DNA of 64,000 nucleotides, taken from NCBI GenBank assembly GCA_021396245.1, contig WNYE01000041.1, forward strand, positions 1 through 64,000, in the 5' to 3' direction. Shown here one piece after another: positions 1 to 11,518 of the stretch; positions within the stretch are counted from its first letter, which is position 1; every line of letters begins with the position of its first letter. Position numbers and translations under genes: made by a program. The notes beneath the pieces were generated by a model that saw nothing but the letters and a program-made list of their open reading frames with translations, was not told the origin of the DNA and searched no databases. Origin of the DNA: Sporothrix humicola (lineage: Eukaryota > Ascomycota > Sordariomycetes > Ophiostomatales > Ophiostomataceae).

Positions 1-25
1 TGTATAGGACTAAGGTGCGTATTAG

Positions 26-57
26 TTAGTCTTAGTCCGGGGGTGGACTAAGACTAA
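26..57. repeat. Perfect 13-bp inverted repeat (hairpin)
   Basis: Arms TTAGTCTTAGTCC (26-38) and GGACTAAGACTAA (45-57) are exactly complementary and separated by a 6-base loop (39-44). A further GGACTAAGG copy lies at 8-16 and GACTAA recurs at 59-64. Because this is at the window edge I cannot tell whether it is the end of a mobile element, a DNA-virus-like palindrome or an isolated hairpin. Confidence 0.8.
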
Positions 58-785
58 AGACTAATTTCGCAACCCTGAATCCATTACAGGCACACTCGCC
101 AGGACCGCGCCCAGCCTTTGGTCGGCCTTGCACAGGCTTGCAAAGATGGTCCTTGCAACGCTAGGTCGGCTTGGACGGCGGTGGGTTCTGTAGATTTTTC
201 TTTCTTTCTTCGGTGGGCATTGAGTGTTTTGAGTGTTTTGAATGCTTTGAATTCTGGGCGTTTTCTGGCGCTGGTCACCCTCCAAGCCACGATCCGTGTC
301 TAGTGAGAGCGGGCTTGGGTACCTGTAGGTTTGTTTTCATTTTCTGATGCGTCCTTATTTTCTCTTTTCCCAGATCCTGGTACACGGTCTTGCCTAGTGG
401 CGTTGACTGACCGAATCTCATGAATCTCACTGAAGTTGGCCTCGATAGCCACTGGAAATGTCCTCTTTTTTCCTCTTCGTCGCTGCTTCCTGTCTGGGAA
501 TGGCCTCGTGAAGTCTGAAGGCGCCGTTCAGGTATCAGTGTATCCCCAAGTGGCCCGGTACTTGCATCTTTGGCCAGAGCGAGTCGCAAGGTCGCACTCT
601 GCGCGGCGCCAGACATGCCTCCCGTGGACTGCATTCCCTATCAGAGTCCCATCCACCCCGGTCCTCGACAGCCCCATAATTAGAGACTTTCATCGTGGTG
701 CGGATGTGGGTGAGAGAGGGTCAGTGGGAATGGGTGTGGGTTGTGTTGGCCGGCGGCGTGTTGTTCTAAAATGGTTTAATAGTAT

Positions 786-925
786 TGGGCGTCCGCCCAC
801 CTGTGTCTCTCTTCTGGCTTCCCTCCCTTTTCTCCTCTTTTCTCTTTTCTTTTCTTCTCTTTCCCTTCTTTTTTCTTCTCCCTCTCTCTTCCTCCCTCCT
901 CTTTCCTCTCGTTTCCCATCATCGA
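786..925 (+). promoter_or_regulatory. Pyrimidine-rich leader of the GH17 gene
   Basis: A long, nearly uninterrupted C/T tract (many CTTTTC and TTCCTC units) lies 180-320 bases before the start codon at 1104. CT-rich tracts near the transcription start are typical of strongly expressed filamentous-fungal genes. The assignment is by position and composition only. Confidence 0.45.
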
Positions 926-1103
926 CCGGATGTGGTAGTCAAGTCTTCGAAAGCCCCCTTTGCTTTCTGTCACTCGTTTATACTTGTTTTCTTTGCTCTA
1001 CAAACCGCTTCACTCTTTCAGCGGGCACTCTTTTTATTCGCCTCTACTTCTCACGATCAACACTAATTCATTCGCCAATTTCACTTCTTTTTGGATATTC
1101 AAC

Positions 1104-2924
1104 ATGAAGGGCTCAATTCTGGCAGCAGCTGCTGCCCTCGTCGGCGGCGTCAGCGCCTCTCGGCTTCACCACCGCCACCAGGCCGCCCACGACCTGTTCG
1201 AGAAGCGCGGCCACGCCGAGGGCGAGGTCTGCACGACCATCGTCAACACCATCTACGGCGAGATGAGTACGTTAATTTTTGCTTTGCGGTCACCCACCCG
1301 AATCCTGGAGGTCGAATTCGGATTTGAATTTCAAAGCCTTTTCTTGGCATCGAAGAGGGTCATATCGTGATCCAATATATTGGACTCGGTTATGAGCCTG
1401 ATATCTCTCGGCCGTGTGTAAGTGGATAGTAAACTAACAGCCTCAACAGCCTGGCACCCGGTCCCCGAGTGCACCGACACCACGACCACTAAGGTCACCA
1501 CGACCGCCGCCGTCACGACGACCGTCACCAAGCCGACTGTCACCAAGCACGAGACGACCGTCACCACCGAGACGCCCTGCACCGTCCCGACCGTCGTTGT
1601 CCAGACCTGCCCTACGCCCGGCACCTACACCTTCCCCGCCACCACCGTCGTTGTCACCGAGACGACCACCGTTTGCGGCGGCCAGATAACCTCTGTCCCC
1701 GCTGGCACCCACACCCTTGGTGGTGTGACGACTGTTGTCGAGACCGAGACCACCGTTGTCTGCCCCGTCGCCACGACCTCGACCCTCCCCAACGGCGTTG
1801 TCACCAGCATCATCCAGGAGACCACCTACGTCTGTCCCTCGGCCGGCACCTACACCATCGGTCCCGTCACCACGGTCTGCGCCACTGAGACCGTTGTTGT
1901 CATCCCCGTTGTCACCACCTTCTGCCCCGGCACCTACACTCGGCCCGCCGTTGTCACGACTGTCATCGAGACCGACGTCGTTGTGTACTGCCCCTTCAGC
2001 ATCCCCACCACCGCCCCTGCTCCTCCCCCGGCTGCCACCACGACCGTTAAGAAGGTCACCCCGGTTCCCACCACCAAGACTACTACCCCCAAGACGGCTA
2101 AGCCGACTTCGCACGCTGGCCTCGGCGGCGGTGACCAGTGGGCTATCACCTACACTCCGTACACCACCTCGGGTGACTGCAAGTCTGCCTCGCAGGTTCT
2201 GGTCGACATCCAGGAGATCCAGTCCAAGGGCTTCACCACCATCCGTGTCTACTCCACCGACTGCGACACCCTCCCCAGCGTCGGTGCTGCCTGCGAGGCC
2301 ACTGGCATGAAGCTGATCATCGGTGTCTTCATCGGTGAGGTTGGCTGCGACAACAGCAACCCTGATGTCGCTTCCCAGATTGCCGCCATCAAGGCCTGGG
2401 GCAAGTGGGATCTCGTTGAGCTCGTCGTTGTCGGTAACGAGGCCGGCAACCAGGGCTTCTGCACGCCCCAGCAGCTGAAGGAGCTGATCGTTGAGGTCAA
2501 GGAGATCATTGTTGAGGCTGGCTGCAGCGTCCCTGTCACCACCACCGACACCGTCAACACCTGGCAGAACAGCGAGTTCTCCGGCACCCTTTGCGAGGTT
2601 GTCGACGTTGTTGCTTGCAATGCTCACGCCTACTTCAACGCTGAGACCACTCCCTCAATGGCCGGTGCTTTCGTCTCGGGCCAGCTCGAGATCGTCAAGG
2701 CTATCTGCGGTCTTCCCGGCTACGTCATGGAGACCGGTTGGCCCTCGGAGTGCGTTGCCAACGGTGTCGCCACCTGCTCTGAGTCTGACCAGGCCACCGC
2801 CATTGCCTCGCTCAAGGCTGCTCTTGGCGGCCAGGTTGTCTTCTTCTCGTACTCCAACGACGACTGGAAGGACAACGGCTCGTGCGGTTGCGAGCAGCAC
2901 TGGGGTTGCGGTCAGCTCTTCTAA
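1104..2924 (+). CDS. btgE: GH17 cell-wall beta-glucosidase/glucanase, BtgE type
   Basis: Secreted family GH17 enzyme of the btgE/SCW4 group, expected to act on beta-1,3-glucan in the cell wall. Exons 1104-1266 and 1450-2924 give 545 residues. The intron has a GTACGT donor and a CTAAC branch site. A signal peptide (about 1-18) is followed by a Kex2-type KR site at 34-35. Residues about 60-230 are a Thr/Val-rich stalk of Cys-containing repeats, several carrying a GTYT motif. The catalytic domain begins near QWAITYTPYT. E385 in VVGNEA is the likely acid/base and E482 in METGWPSE the nucleophile. No GPI signal is visible, so retention is probably through the stalk or disulfides. The start has the MKGSILAAAAAL signal typical of BtgE. 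An alternative acceptor at 1440 would add three codons in frame. Confidence 0.93.
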
Positions 2925-4378
2925 ACTATCTAAATCTTTTCTTTTACGAAAATAAAGATTTGGATTTAGTTGAGCGTATTTGACTTCTTCTCTTTTGTTA
3001 TTTTACACAGCGCTTGCTTCCCTCCACTAGGGCCTGTGGCCTCGGCTTCTTTTCTCACCTTACCTACCCCCTTTTATCTCTTCGCCCCTCCTACAGAGCG
3101 ACTTTTCTTCCTGTATATGAATGAACATTTCTTTTCTCTTGCTCTTCTGTACAATCTCAAAAATCCTATCCCGTCCCTCTGCCTTCCTCGTCTTTAGGGA
3201 CGTCCAACGATTTTTTTGTGCTTTGTGCGCCGTGTCCTGTTTCCATTCAGCGTGCATATGAAACAATTGTAAATTACGAACAACGCAGCGAAAACGTCTC
3301 TCTACCTCGTCAATACTCATTCTGGGCCAATCCCCAAACCAGCCAGCCCGAACCTCTGAACCCTTTTTTCTCTCCCACGTCAATCCGGCAATTTGTTAGT
3401 CACATCTTGTCGAGGTGCTTTCCCTGTGGCATCTTCCAGTGCATGACCAGGCAACAGACGCGTTTGCTCTTCTCTTTTGTTGAACTCTTATCCAAACTCT
3501 TTTTTCTTTTCTCACTTCTTTTTCTTATTAGTGTCTAATTATTTATGAACGAAGCTGTATTTGGCTGAATGAGAAAGTGACGTCCTCTTTTTTTTTCCTA
3601 CTCTGGTGTACGTCTTCGCTTTGTGAGAACAATCGTGAGATGACTGGCTTTCCAAGTTGTATTTTTGTACGGAGTACTTCGTAGACTTTGAGTGAACATC
3701 TCCGTCTAAACCACTCAATTTTGTAGTGAGAATAAGAGTGTCGTCCGAGGTTGTGAACCTCGTGTAAGCTGATTTGCTGTCGAGATGGCAGTGACTTGTG
3801 TAGTCAGCATGGTTCCACCAATCAGAGCCTTGCGCACCAGAACGCTGGTTGAGCCCATCGTACCTGCAGGCTTTCCCCGCGTAATACCGGCAAACAATGA
3901 ATGAAGGGGGCGTTTTGGACGGGTCATGCGACCGCCAATGCGCCTCAACAAAAAATCGCAAGTCTGAAAATCAGGCAAGAGCGATCGCCGATTTTCAAAG
4001 GGATGGCAAGAACCGTCTCAAAACATCCATTCAGTGTGTCGAGCCTGCCGTCGTCGTCTTGTTTCTCACCATCGCTCTTGCCTTCGCATTCTCAAAAGAG
4101 CGCACTTTCCAAATTCGCGTGAGGAGCAAGTTACACACACCGGCTGCTTGTTCTTTCCAAAGCGGACGATCGATCCCCAACGAATCTTTGTCGCATCAAA
4201 GCGCCACTCCAAACACAAACCCTTTTGAGGACAATTTCTCCGTCACGTCGGGGTTGGGCTTTGGCAAACGACTTGGGATGCTTCGATAGCAGCAGGTCCC
4301 CGATATCAACGTCATCTCCTCTCATTCGCATCTTCTATCAACTGCGTGGCAGTCTACCCGCGCTCCACATCGCCCACC
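2925..4378. other. Intergenic, btgE 3' end and lipase upstream region
   Basis: Holds the btgE polyadenylation region, T-rich sequence (about 2990-3540) and the upstream region of the lipase gene. A TACGGAGTA element lies at 3668-3676. Short frames on both strands have no recognisable domain. Confidence 0.7.
2951..2956 (+). terminator. btgE: AATAAA polyadenylation signal of the GH17 gene
   Basis: A canonical AATAAA lies 27 bases after the TAA stop, followed by T-rich sequence. Canonical hexamers are optional in fungi, so this is a likely but unproven cleavage signal. Confidence 0.5.
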
Positions 4379-5632
4379 ATGAAAGTCGCTTCAATATGCG
4401 GTTTCGCACTGCACGCCACCTTGATCCTCGCACGGCGAGTCCCCGGCCAGGCTGTCCTTGGAGGAAGTGACGATACCGACCGTGTTGGGGGCGGCGGCCG
4501 TGATGGCGCCTTCCGGGGCGTGTCCGAGGCACCGCCAGCCACTCCACCCGCACCAGAGCCAGCGCCCGTGGTGCCATTACCAGTGTTCCTTTCGCTAGAA
4601 CGTTACTCGCGGATGGTTGACGTTGCCTACTGTGTGGGCATTACTGGCACGGGCATTGCGCCGCCTTTTTCTTGCGCCTCCCGTTGCGCCGATTTCCCCG
4701 AGCTGCGGCTCGTGAAGACATGGAATACGGGCGTCCTTATGCGCGACAGCTGCGGATACATTGCTGTTGACGACAGCGCGCGCGAGATTATCGTTGCTTT
4801 CCGTGGCACGTATAGCATCGCAAACACCGTGGCAGATCTGAGCACCATACCGCAAAAGTATGTGCCGTACGAGCCGGGAGAGGGCGAGAACGAGGATGCC
4901 GACATTGCGGGGCGTACAAAGTGCACAAACTGCACCGTCCACATGGGCTTTCTGGCCTCCTGGCAGAGCACACGCGATATCGTATTGCCAGTTGTGGCCG
5001 AGGCTCGGAACGAGTCCATGAACTCAACATCATCGTTGTCGCCTTATCGCGTCCATCTCGTCGGGCACTCTCTTGGCGGTGCCGTGGCGGCTCTTGCAGC
5101 ACTTGAGATGAAGGCCGTCCTTGGCTGGGAGGATATCCAGGTGACGACCTTTGGCGAGCCGCGCGTTGGCAATAGCGCCTTTGTGTCTTTCCTCGAACGC
5201 GTCTTCGGCCTCCAGTCGAACGCATCGATATCATCTTTGATAATAGCGCCCGCGTCGCCCGCGGACAGTTACCGCCGTGTCACGCACAAAAACGACCCGG
5301 TACCATTACTGCCGCTGTCGGACTGGGGCTACCGCTCGCATGCTGGCGAGATTTTTATCAAGAAGGCGAGTCTGTCGCCGTCACCAGAGGACGTCGTCCA
5401 GTGCCAAGGTCGCAGCGACCCAGCCTGCAGCGATGAAGACGGTGGCCACAACGACGAGGAAGAGCCAGCGTCTCTTTCAAGGCACATGGGCATTTTCCCG
5501 CCAAGTCTCAAACTGTGGGAGCTCTTCTTTGCACATCGCGACTACTTTTGGCGTCTGGGCCTGTGTCTTCCCGGAGGCGACCCGGCGGACTGGGGCCGTG
5601 AGCGGTACAACTACACAGACGATGAATTATGA
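4379..5632 (+). CDS. Secreted class 3 triacylglycerol lipase
   Basis: Single-exon lipase (Lipase_3, alpha/beta hydrolase) of 417 residues that should hydrolyse acylglycerols outside the cell or in the secretory route. The ATG sits in a CCACCATG context and opens a signal peptide (about residues 1-25), followed by a Gly-rich and then Pro-rich linker to about 70. The triad is complete: S231 in GHSLGG, D306 in HKNDPVP and H321 in SHAGEI. Other family signatures are EIIVAFRGT (oxyanion side) and TFGEPRVGN. Several Cys pairs (CGYI, CTNC) and NxT/NxS sites fit secretion. Compared with typical fungal lipases of 300-350 residues it has an N-terminal Pro-rich linker and an acidic insert near EDGGHNDEEE before the C-terminal part. 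An AATAAA at 5813-5818 may end the transcript. Feruloyl esterases share this fold, so the substrate is uncertain. Confidence 0.9.
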   Translation: MKVASICGFALHATLILARRVPGQAVLGGSDDTDRVGGGGRDGAFRGVSEAPPATPPAPEPAPVVPLPVFLSLERYSRMVDVAYCVGITGTGIAPPFSCASRCADFPELRLVKTWNTGVLMRDSCGYIAVDDSAREIIVAFRGTYSIANTVADLSTIPQKYVPYEPGEGENEDADIAGRTKCTNCTVHMGFLASWQSTRDIVLPVVAEARNESMNSTSSLSPYRVHLVGHSLGGAVAALAALEMKAVLGWEDIQVTTFGEPRVGNSAFVSFLERVFGLQSNASISSLIIAPASPADSYRRVTHKNDPVPLLPLSDWGYRSHAGEIFIKKASLSPSPEDVVQCQGRSDPACSDEDGGHNDEEEPASLSRHMGIFPPSLKLWELFFAHRDYFWRLGLCLPGGDPADWGRERYNYTDDEL

Positions 5633-8600
5633 ACGGACGGTGGTTAATAAGGCTGTCCTTGCTTTCCTTTGTTTGTTTTCTATTGCCTTTTGGGTCATTG
5701 CACGGCGTTTCTTTCTTGCATAATATCCAGCGCCAAACGCTCTCTTGTTGTTGCTACTATCTTAAGAATCTTATTGCGGCATAGTCCAGTATTTGGTATT
5801 GACCACCAAATGAATAAAATTGCACGGATCGAAAGGAAAGAACATATCGAAACCTCTTGCGCTGTGAGGCTTGTTTGTACGTTGTCAGTCATGACTGCTG
5901 GTTGGAAGTTGCATGACGTAGCGCGCGCTTCCGCTTCCTTGATATTGAGATCCACCCGTGCCAGCGTGTTCCTGGTCAAGACGAAAGTCAATATCAAGCC
6001 CAACAATGACTTTTAGGACAACACGGCAGCTGCTAGCGAGCGAAGATAGATCATATCCTGGCTCACTGGTTTTTGAGTTCACTGGAATAACAAATCAGAT
6101 GCGGCGCATGCGTTTTGTTTACTGTTTTTGGCGTCGCCTTATTCTCCTGCTTTCGGGCTCCAGCGAATGGCGTCTGTTTGTTTCAACGCGGACTGATTGG
6201 ACGACAAGCTCCCGTTCAGCAGTGGGCAAGAAAACACATCATTTCCCGCAGGCCGTTTTCTATCTCATTTCTCTGTAGCACGCTTGTGCTAATGCATGGG
6301 TAGAGAGAACGTGGCACGCAGGTGATGGTTGGTCGAGCCGCATGGCAGCAGACGGGAGTGTGACGAGAAAAAGAAAAGAAAAAAATAACAGCATAAAAGG
6401 AGAAGAGAAAGGCGAGGATACGTGACCACCCAACCAAGCTGACGGTGGTGATGAGCCCCTCGTGACAAGTCCCACCATACCCACTCAAAAGCCAGATGAA
6501 GTTAAAAGCCGAATGAGGGTGCGGCATGCAGTGAGAGACGAAGAAAAGGCATATTGCAGGCCACACCTAGGCAAGGGCGAAGAAGAGTCCCCCCAAGATA
6601 TCTGCGCCTTTATGTCTGGCGCCTGCCTTATCGTGAGACATCTTGCATCACCATACGCCCAAAGTCGCGATCTGCACAGTTGCACAAAAACACAGACACC
6701 ACGAATCGAGGTCTGGTCGCCCCGGCACCACAGCGAAAGTGCAACATAGGGCCCAAGCTGCGGCTCACGCCCGACTGTTGCAATGCGATGGCAGCCTGGG
6801 GAGCATCTGGGCATTGCTTTCTGGGTGAGGCGGCTGTGCTGTGCCACGCCGTTAATGGAAGGGCCGCACGTCGCAGTAGGAGTGTCGTTTTTTCCCCGTC
6901 TTTTATCTGTTTTCGTTTCTGCCCTTACCCGTCTGTGGCGGGAGGGAAAAATGGTGGGTGTGATGGAAGGTCGAAGAAAATAGAGAAACCGGGCGTTTGT
7001 TTTCTTTGGAGAGTGTCTCAGAAAGTCATCTGCCCGTCCAGGCGACTCACTGTAGGCAGGTTTAGAGCGAAAACGGAAAGAAGGCGCCTTGTTCTTTCCC
7101 TGGCAGGATCCAACGAAACGAGCTGGTCAATAAATGCAAACACAAACTGCACCACAATGCATAGGAAGATACGTACTATCAGAATACTTCAGTCGACAGG
7201 TAGCAACTGGTAGATAATGCGGCATGCATGCCTGGGCAAGACAGGGCATGGCATTGACCAGATTACTAGTGCCGGGAATCGACACAAGGCTGCGCTGCAT
7301 CTCAAGCAAGGTATCGTGATGGGGACCACGGCCCACCATCACGAGATGGCAGGGCAGGTGCGATCTAGAGGCACAAGACAGGACGAACAGCCAAAACGGG
7401 CAGGAAGGGTGGCTCCCAACTGTCTGCATTCGCCTTGTGCCCCGTATCTTCCCTATGAGGGCTCCCTTTGAGGCCTGGAAAGAAGCACGCGAGCCAGTCT
7501 GGTCTGGCTGTTTACAGTCGTTTCATCCGTTTCACTTTTTCTATGCTGCTAGGCTGCTTCGTGGTGTCTCGTTTCTGATTCTTTTGATCTTTCTCTCTCT
7601 TCTTCTCGATCTTTTCGATCCGTCTTCATCGTTCCTTCCTTCCTCTGCCCTCTGCTCACTGCCCCGCCCTCTCATTCTTCGTCCCAACGTTTTCCACGGC
7701 TCTGTTTACGCACTTGCACATGCCGCAGCATTGCGGTCGCTCTTGCTCTTACTACTTTGCCTGCTTCTCACCGTTTGATGACCCCACTTGCTTTGATTTG
7801 CGTCTCCCTTTCGTTACTTCCCTGTGCTAAGCCTAAAACAAGCAACGGCGCTCAGGCCCCCCATCGGACAGCGCCTCATTAACTGGGCCTAGCACCCCGT
7901 ACCTGTTTCTGTCTGTTTGTGCCTGTTGTGAGTCGTTGCCGTCAGGGCCTAGTTCGGCCATCTTACGATGTATCGTCCCGTACTTTTGTGCTGATAACGG
8001 TATTACTCCATGCCCCAAACGGTCCTGTCTCGCCTGTCTGGTAGCGACTTCCCTCTGCGTCAGAGGCGCTCCGTAAAAGAACTCGCACCGCGGAAGGAAG
8101 CCTGTTAGCGCCGTTTTCACTAGGAAGGCACGACTTCCCTGCTGGCTGACCATCTCCCGTGCCTCGAACCTTCTCCCTCTGCGCTCGTTGGCCAGACCTG
8201 GTCTGGCCCAGGCCCGCCTTGCCCATCGTTCCTTCTTCGCTCGCCCCTCCTCTGGCTCTCCCTATCTCGTCTCTCGTCTCTTGTCCCCTCCCCTCCCCCC
8301 CTTTCCGTTTTCCTGCGTGCGTCGCTCCTGCAGTTTCTCCGCCAGCGCAGCAGGAACCGCCCCATGCACACGTCTCCTTCCCTTTCGCCAAGTTCGTAGA
8401 AAATACAAATAATAATATTAAATTGAAAACGAAAAATACACCCCGTCGCTGTAAAACAACCCCCCTTCCCCCAAAAAGAACTTCATCTCACAAAACGCAA
8501 TCCTCAACACAACAAACCCAACTCCCGTCCACTTCGATTTCCCCCCACCACATCTCCTCTTCTACCACCGTCGGTTTCCATCCGCAAAATCTCTCTCTAC

Positions 8601-8686
8601 TTTCGACACGAAGTTTACTTCCCCTCTCTTTTCCAACAAAATACCATACTTTTAGCAGACTCCTCTGCACCAGATAAGACGCAACA
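5633..8686. other. 3 kb intergenic, upstream of the 14-3-3 gene
   Basis: No gene is recognised. Candidate frames (for example + 6554-7213 and + 8159-8677) lack domains and have irregular composition. From about 8195 to 8300 the + strand is C/T-rich, then A-rich, then C/T-rich to the 14-3-3 start, a pattern fitting a long transcribed leader of a strongly expressed gene. Confidence 0.65.
8195..8310 (+). promoter_or_regulatory. Pyrimidine-rich tract before the 14-3-3 gene
   Basis: Dense C/T sequence about 380-490 bases before the start codon, ending in a run of seven C. By position it is part of the promoter or leader of the 14-3-3 gene. Confidence 0.4.
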
Positions 8687-10228
8687 ATGGCAAGCGAGGT
8701 AAGAAACGCCCCTCTCTCCCTCTCCCCGTGGCTCGTCCTCCCCCTTCGTCCCCTTATCCTCCTTTCGGCATCCGGGTTCTCCCCGGACTTGTCTTGCATC
8801 GGGGGCCTGTCCTGTACCGGCACTGCCTTGTCTCTCTCCTTTGTCTCGTATCTGCATCCGCGTCATGATTTTGCCGCCGATATCCCCGCGTGTCCTTTGC
8901 CAAGGCAGCGAGGTTTTGCCCGCTCGTTCTTCCCAATGCACCTGCCATCCTTCTCAGCCTTTCTGGCGATATCGCAGGCCCGTGTCTTGCCGGACGGTCG
9001 GGAGCACAGTCGATCTGCTTTCCAAACGTATCTCTCCCACACTTCAAGAGCTATCAGCTAACAGTTCATCTCTCCCAACTAGCGCGACAAGTACGTTTTC
9101 TCAACCAGTATCCTCCCACCGTGAACTCGGTTTCCCCCTCTCTTGGCCCTCTCGAGACATTTTTTCGATTGTCTTTTTTCAATCGAGGATGCAAGACTGG
9201 ACTCTGCATGCCCCGTTGCTGCCGTCTAGGGCCTTGTGCCTGGAACGAGGGGACAGCGGGGCGGCAAAAACCATAGAAAAAGGGACCACATGCCCGGTCT
9301 TTGGAATACACACATGCTGACATTACGCGCTCTTTTACAGCAAGACATTCCTGGCTCGCCTGTGCGAGCAGGCTGAGCGTTACGATGAGATGGTTACCTA
9401 CATGAAGGAGGTTGCCAAGCTGGGCGGTGAGCTGACTGTCGACGAGCGCAACCTGCTTAGCGTCGCCTACAAGAACGTTGTTGGTACCCGCCGTGCCAGC
9501 TGGCGCATCATTTCGTCCATCGAGCAGAAGGAGGAGTCTAAGGGCTCTGAGAAGCACGTTGGCACCATCCGCGAGTACCGCGACAAGATCGAGACCGAGC
9601 TGGAGAAGGTCTGCCAGGATGTCCTTGACGTCCTCGACGAGAGCCTGATCCCCAACGCCGCCACCGGCGAGTCCAAGGTCTTCTACCACAAGATGTACGT
9701 TATGCATGGCGTTTGTTTCTAGCAAACCCTTCTGTACTTTTGTACTCTTTTTGACTCTAACAATCACACAGGAAGGGTGACTACCACCGCTACCTGGCCG
9801 AGTTCGCCTCTGGCGACAAGCGCCGCGGTGCCGCCACGGCTGCTCACGAGGCCTACAAGAGCGCTACCGACGTTGCTCAGACCGAGCTGACCCCGACGCA
9901 CCCCATCCGCCTCGGCCTTGCCCTGAACTTCTCGGTGTTCTACTACGAGATTCTGAACTCGCCCGACCGTGCGTGCCATCTGGCTAAGCAGGCTTTCGAT
10001 GACGCCATTGCCGAGCTCGATTCGCTCTCGGAGGAGTCTTACAGAGATAGCACCCTGATCATGCAGCTCCTCCGCGACAACCTGACGCTGTGGACCTCTT
10101 CGGACGCCGTTGAGGCCGATAACACCCCCGCCGACGGTGCCAAGGAGGAGGAGAAGGCCCCCGCCGCCGAGGCAACCGAGGAGACCGAGCCCAAGGCCGC
10201 CGAGCCTGAGCCGGAGGCTGCGTCGTAA
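8687..10228 (+). CDS. BMH1: 14-3-3 phosphoserine-binding adaptor protein
   Basis: Conserved eukaryotic dimeric adaptor that binds phosphorylated Ser/Thr client proteins in signalling, cell cycle and secretion. Exons 8687-8698, 9083-9090, 9341-9694 and 9772-10228 give 276 residues. The N-terminus MASERDNKTFLARLCEQAE is assembled from a 12-nt first exon, an 8-nt microexon and the third exon. Family signatures include RNLLSVAYKNVVG and, near the C-terminus, YRDSTLIMQLLRDNLTLW. The tail from about residue 237 is acidic and Ala/Glu-rich, as in other fungal 14-3-3 proteins. Introns are 384, 250 and 77 nt with GTAAGA, GTACGT and GTACGT donors. A nearer acceptor (CAG at 9062-9064) would bring an in-frame TAG, which supports the microexon. 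Yeast BMH1 and Aspergillus artA are the counterparts; orthology is inferred from the family. Confidence 0.96.
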
Positions 10229-11518
10229 AGCACTCATTTGCTATTTCGACCTGCTTTAGATTCCTAATCCATATCTGAAAAAAAAGGAAGGAAGATTCTT
10301 TGGAACAGGAACAAGCCACAATGAAGACGGCTGGGTCAGATCTCGTCTAGCAAAAGGATTGCATTCGCGACTGGTTCTCTGCTGAATGCTTGCTATTTGG
10401 GCTTTTTTTCAGGTTGTGTCTGTTATCTGTTTATCTCTTTTGCTACACTTCCCCCTTGTTCTTGTTTGTGTGTGGTTTTCTTCTCTTCTGCCATGTCTTT
10501 TTTTTTCTGCGTGCGTCTTTTGTTTGCCAACATGTCTTGCTTTTATTGTCTTTATCCTGCCATATGGTTACTCCTCTACCCAGGGAGTCGGCTTTCTACA
10601 TTACGGTGGCACCTGCTTGGCCTCTTGTGGGGGGCGACGCAATGCAGAATAGGCGGAGGATGCAAGGGAAACCGCAAGAAGCTGTCGATGTCAATGTCGG
10701 CACTGTGTGTTAGTACCAGTCGGAGAGGAGTGCGATTATGTTTTTCTGTCTGTTCTCTATTTTTTTTCTACTTTTCTTACCAACCTCCCGGTTTATGGGA
10801 CACAACGGGGCAAAACACGGGCTTCGCCAGGGCCGGATCAAACGATGGCAACTGTTAGGCGAGGCGACTGCTACGGCGGTCTTCTCTTCTCTTCCTGGCC
10901 CCCATGATTTTTTTTGCAACATTATCTATCGTCTTTCCGAGATATATCCTCTCCTTAAAGCTTGCCCCATTCTAAACCTTATATTTCACATCTCTTACTA
11001 CCACTGTCCCTATTTCTGTTGTCTTGTGCATGTCATATGTCTTATGTGGTGGTGTACTTCTAGTGTGTTGTTGATGATACCCGTCATGTCATGTCGTTGT
11101 ATAACGCCGCGAGCTTGGTTCTCCAAACAACACGTTTAAATATCGATTTATCCGCTTCTATATGCGTCTAAAAAGAACCAAATTTGGCCAAGCAAGCCTT
11201 GGCTCTCGTTCGCTTCACGGGCTCTGTCATCGCCATCTCCTAGAGCCTTTACTTGAGGCCCTCTTTCAACTCGTCTCGCCGGGTATATCTGCCGGACAAA
11301 CGCAGGAAAGCCTGCCATGCTAAAAAGAAGCAAATAATCAAACTATAAAAGGGAAGAAAAATGGACAAAGAAAAAAAATGGTGATGTATGCAGGGACTTG
11401 TTTATAAGCCTCTTGCAGTATGACGCTATGCTGTGCTGTATATATAATTCGTTTAACCTTCTCCTGCTCTTCAACCTCGTGAGAGAGACTACACCTTTCA
11501 CACATCCTCAAAGATTCA
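10229..11518. other. Intergenic between convergent genes
   Basis: Shared 3' flank of the 14-3-3 gene (+) and the large unknown gene (-). T-rich with many poly-T runs on the + strand (10405-10520, 10738-10790). Short frames here are hydrophobic translations of T-rich DNA. No gene or structured RNA is recognised. Confidence 0.7.

Larger units (their letters stand above)
1..1103. other. Upstream region of the GH17 gene, no gene seen
   Basis: No convincing coding gene. The first 64 bases hold a strong inverted repeat (listed separately). From about 786 to 925 the + strand is almost pure C/T, the pyrimidine-rich leader type seen before several genes here. The + strand frame that is open from 436 to 1107 is low-complexity Ser/Leu/Phe translated from this tract and is not considered a protein. 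Confidence 0.7.

Noticed and set aside
436..1107. Frame of 223 codons overlapping the btgE leader
   Set aside because: Ser/Leu/Phe low-complexity translation of a pyrimidine tract that ends at the btgE start.
1443..2627. Long antisense frame opposite btgE (394 codons, Gly/Asp/Val-rich)
   Set aside because: It arises from the C/G third-position bias of btgE read on the other strand; no domain and opposite to a well-supported gene.
8159..8677. Frame of 172 codons just before the 14-3-3 gene
   Set aside because: Lies in C/T- and A-rich leader sequence, Pro/Ser-rich without domain; more likely untranslated leader.
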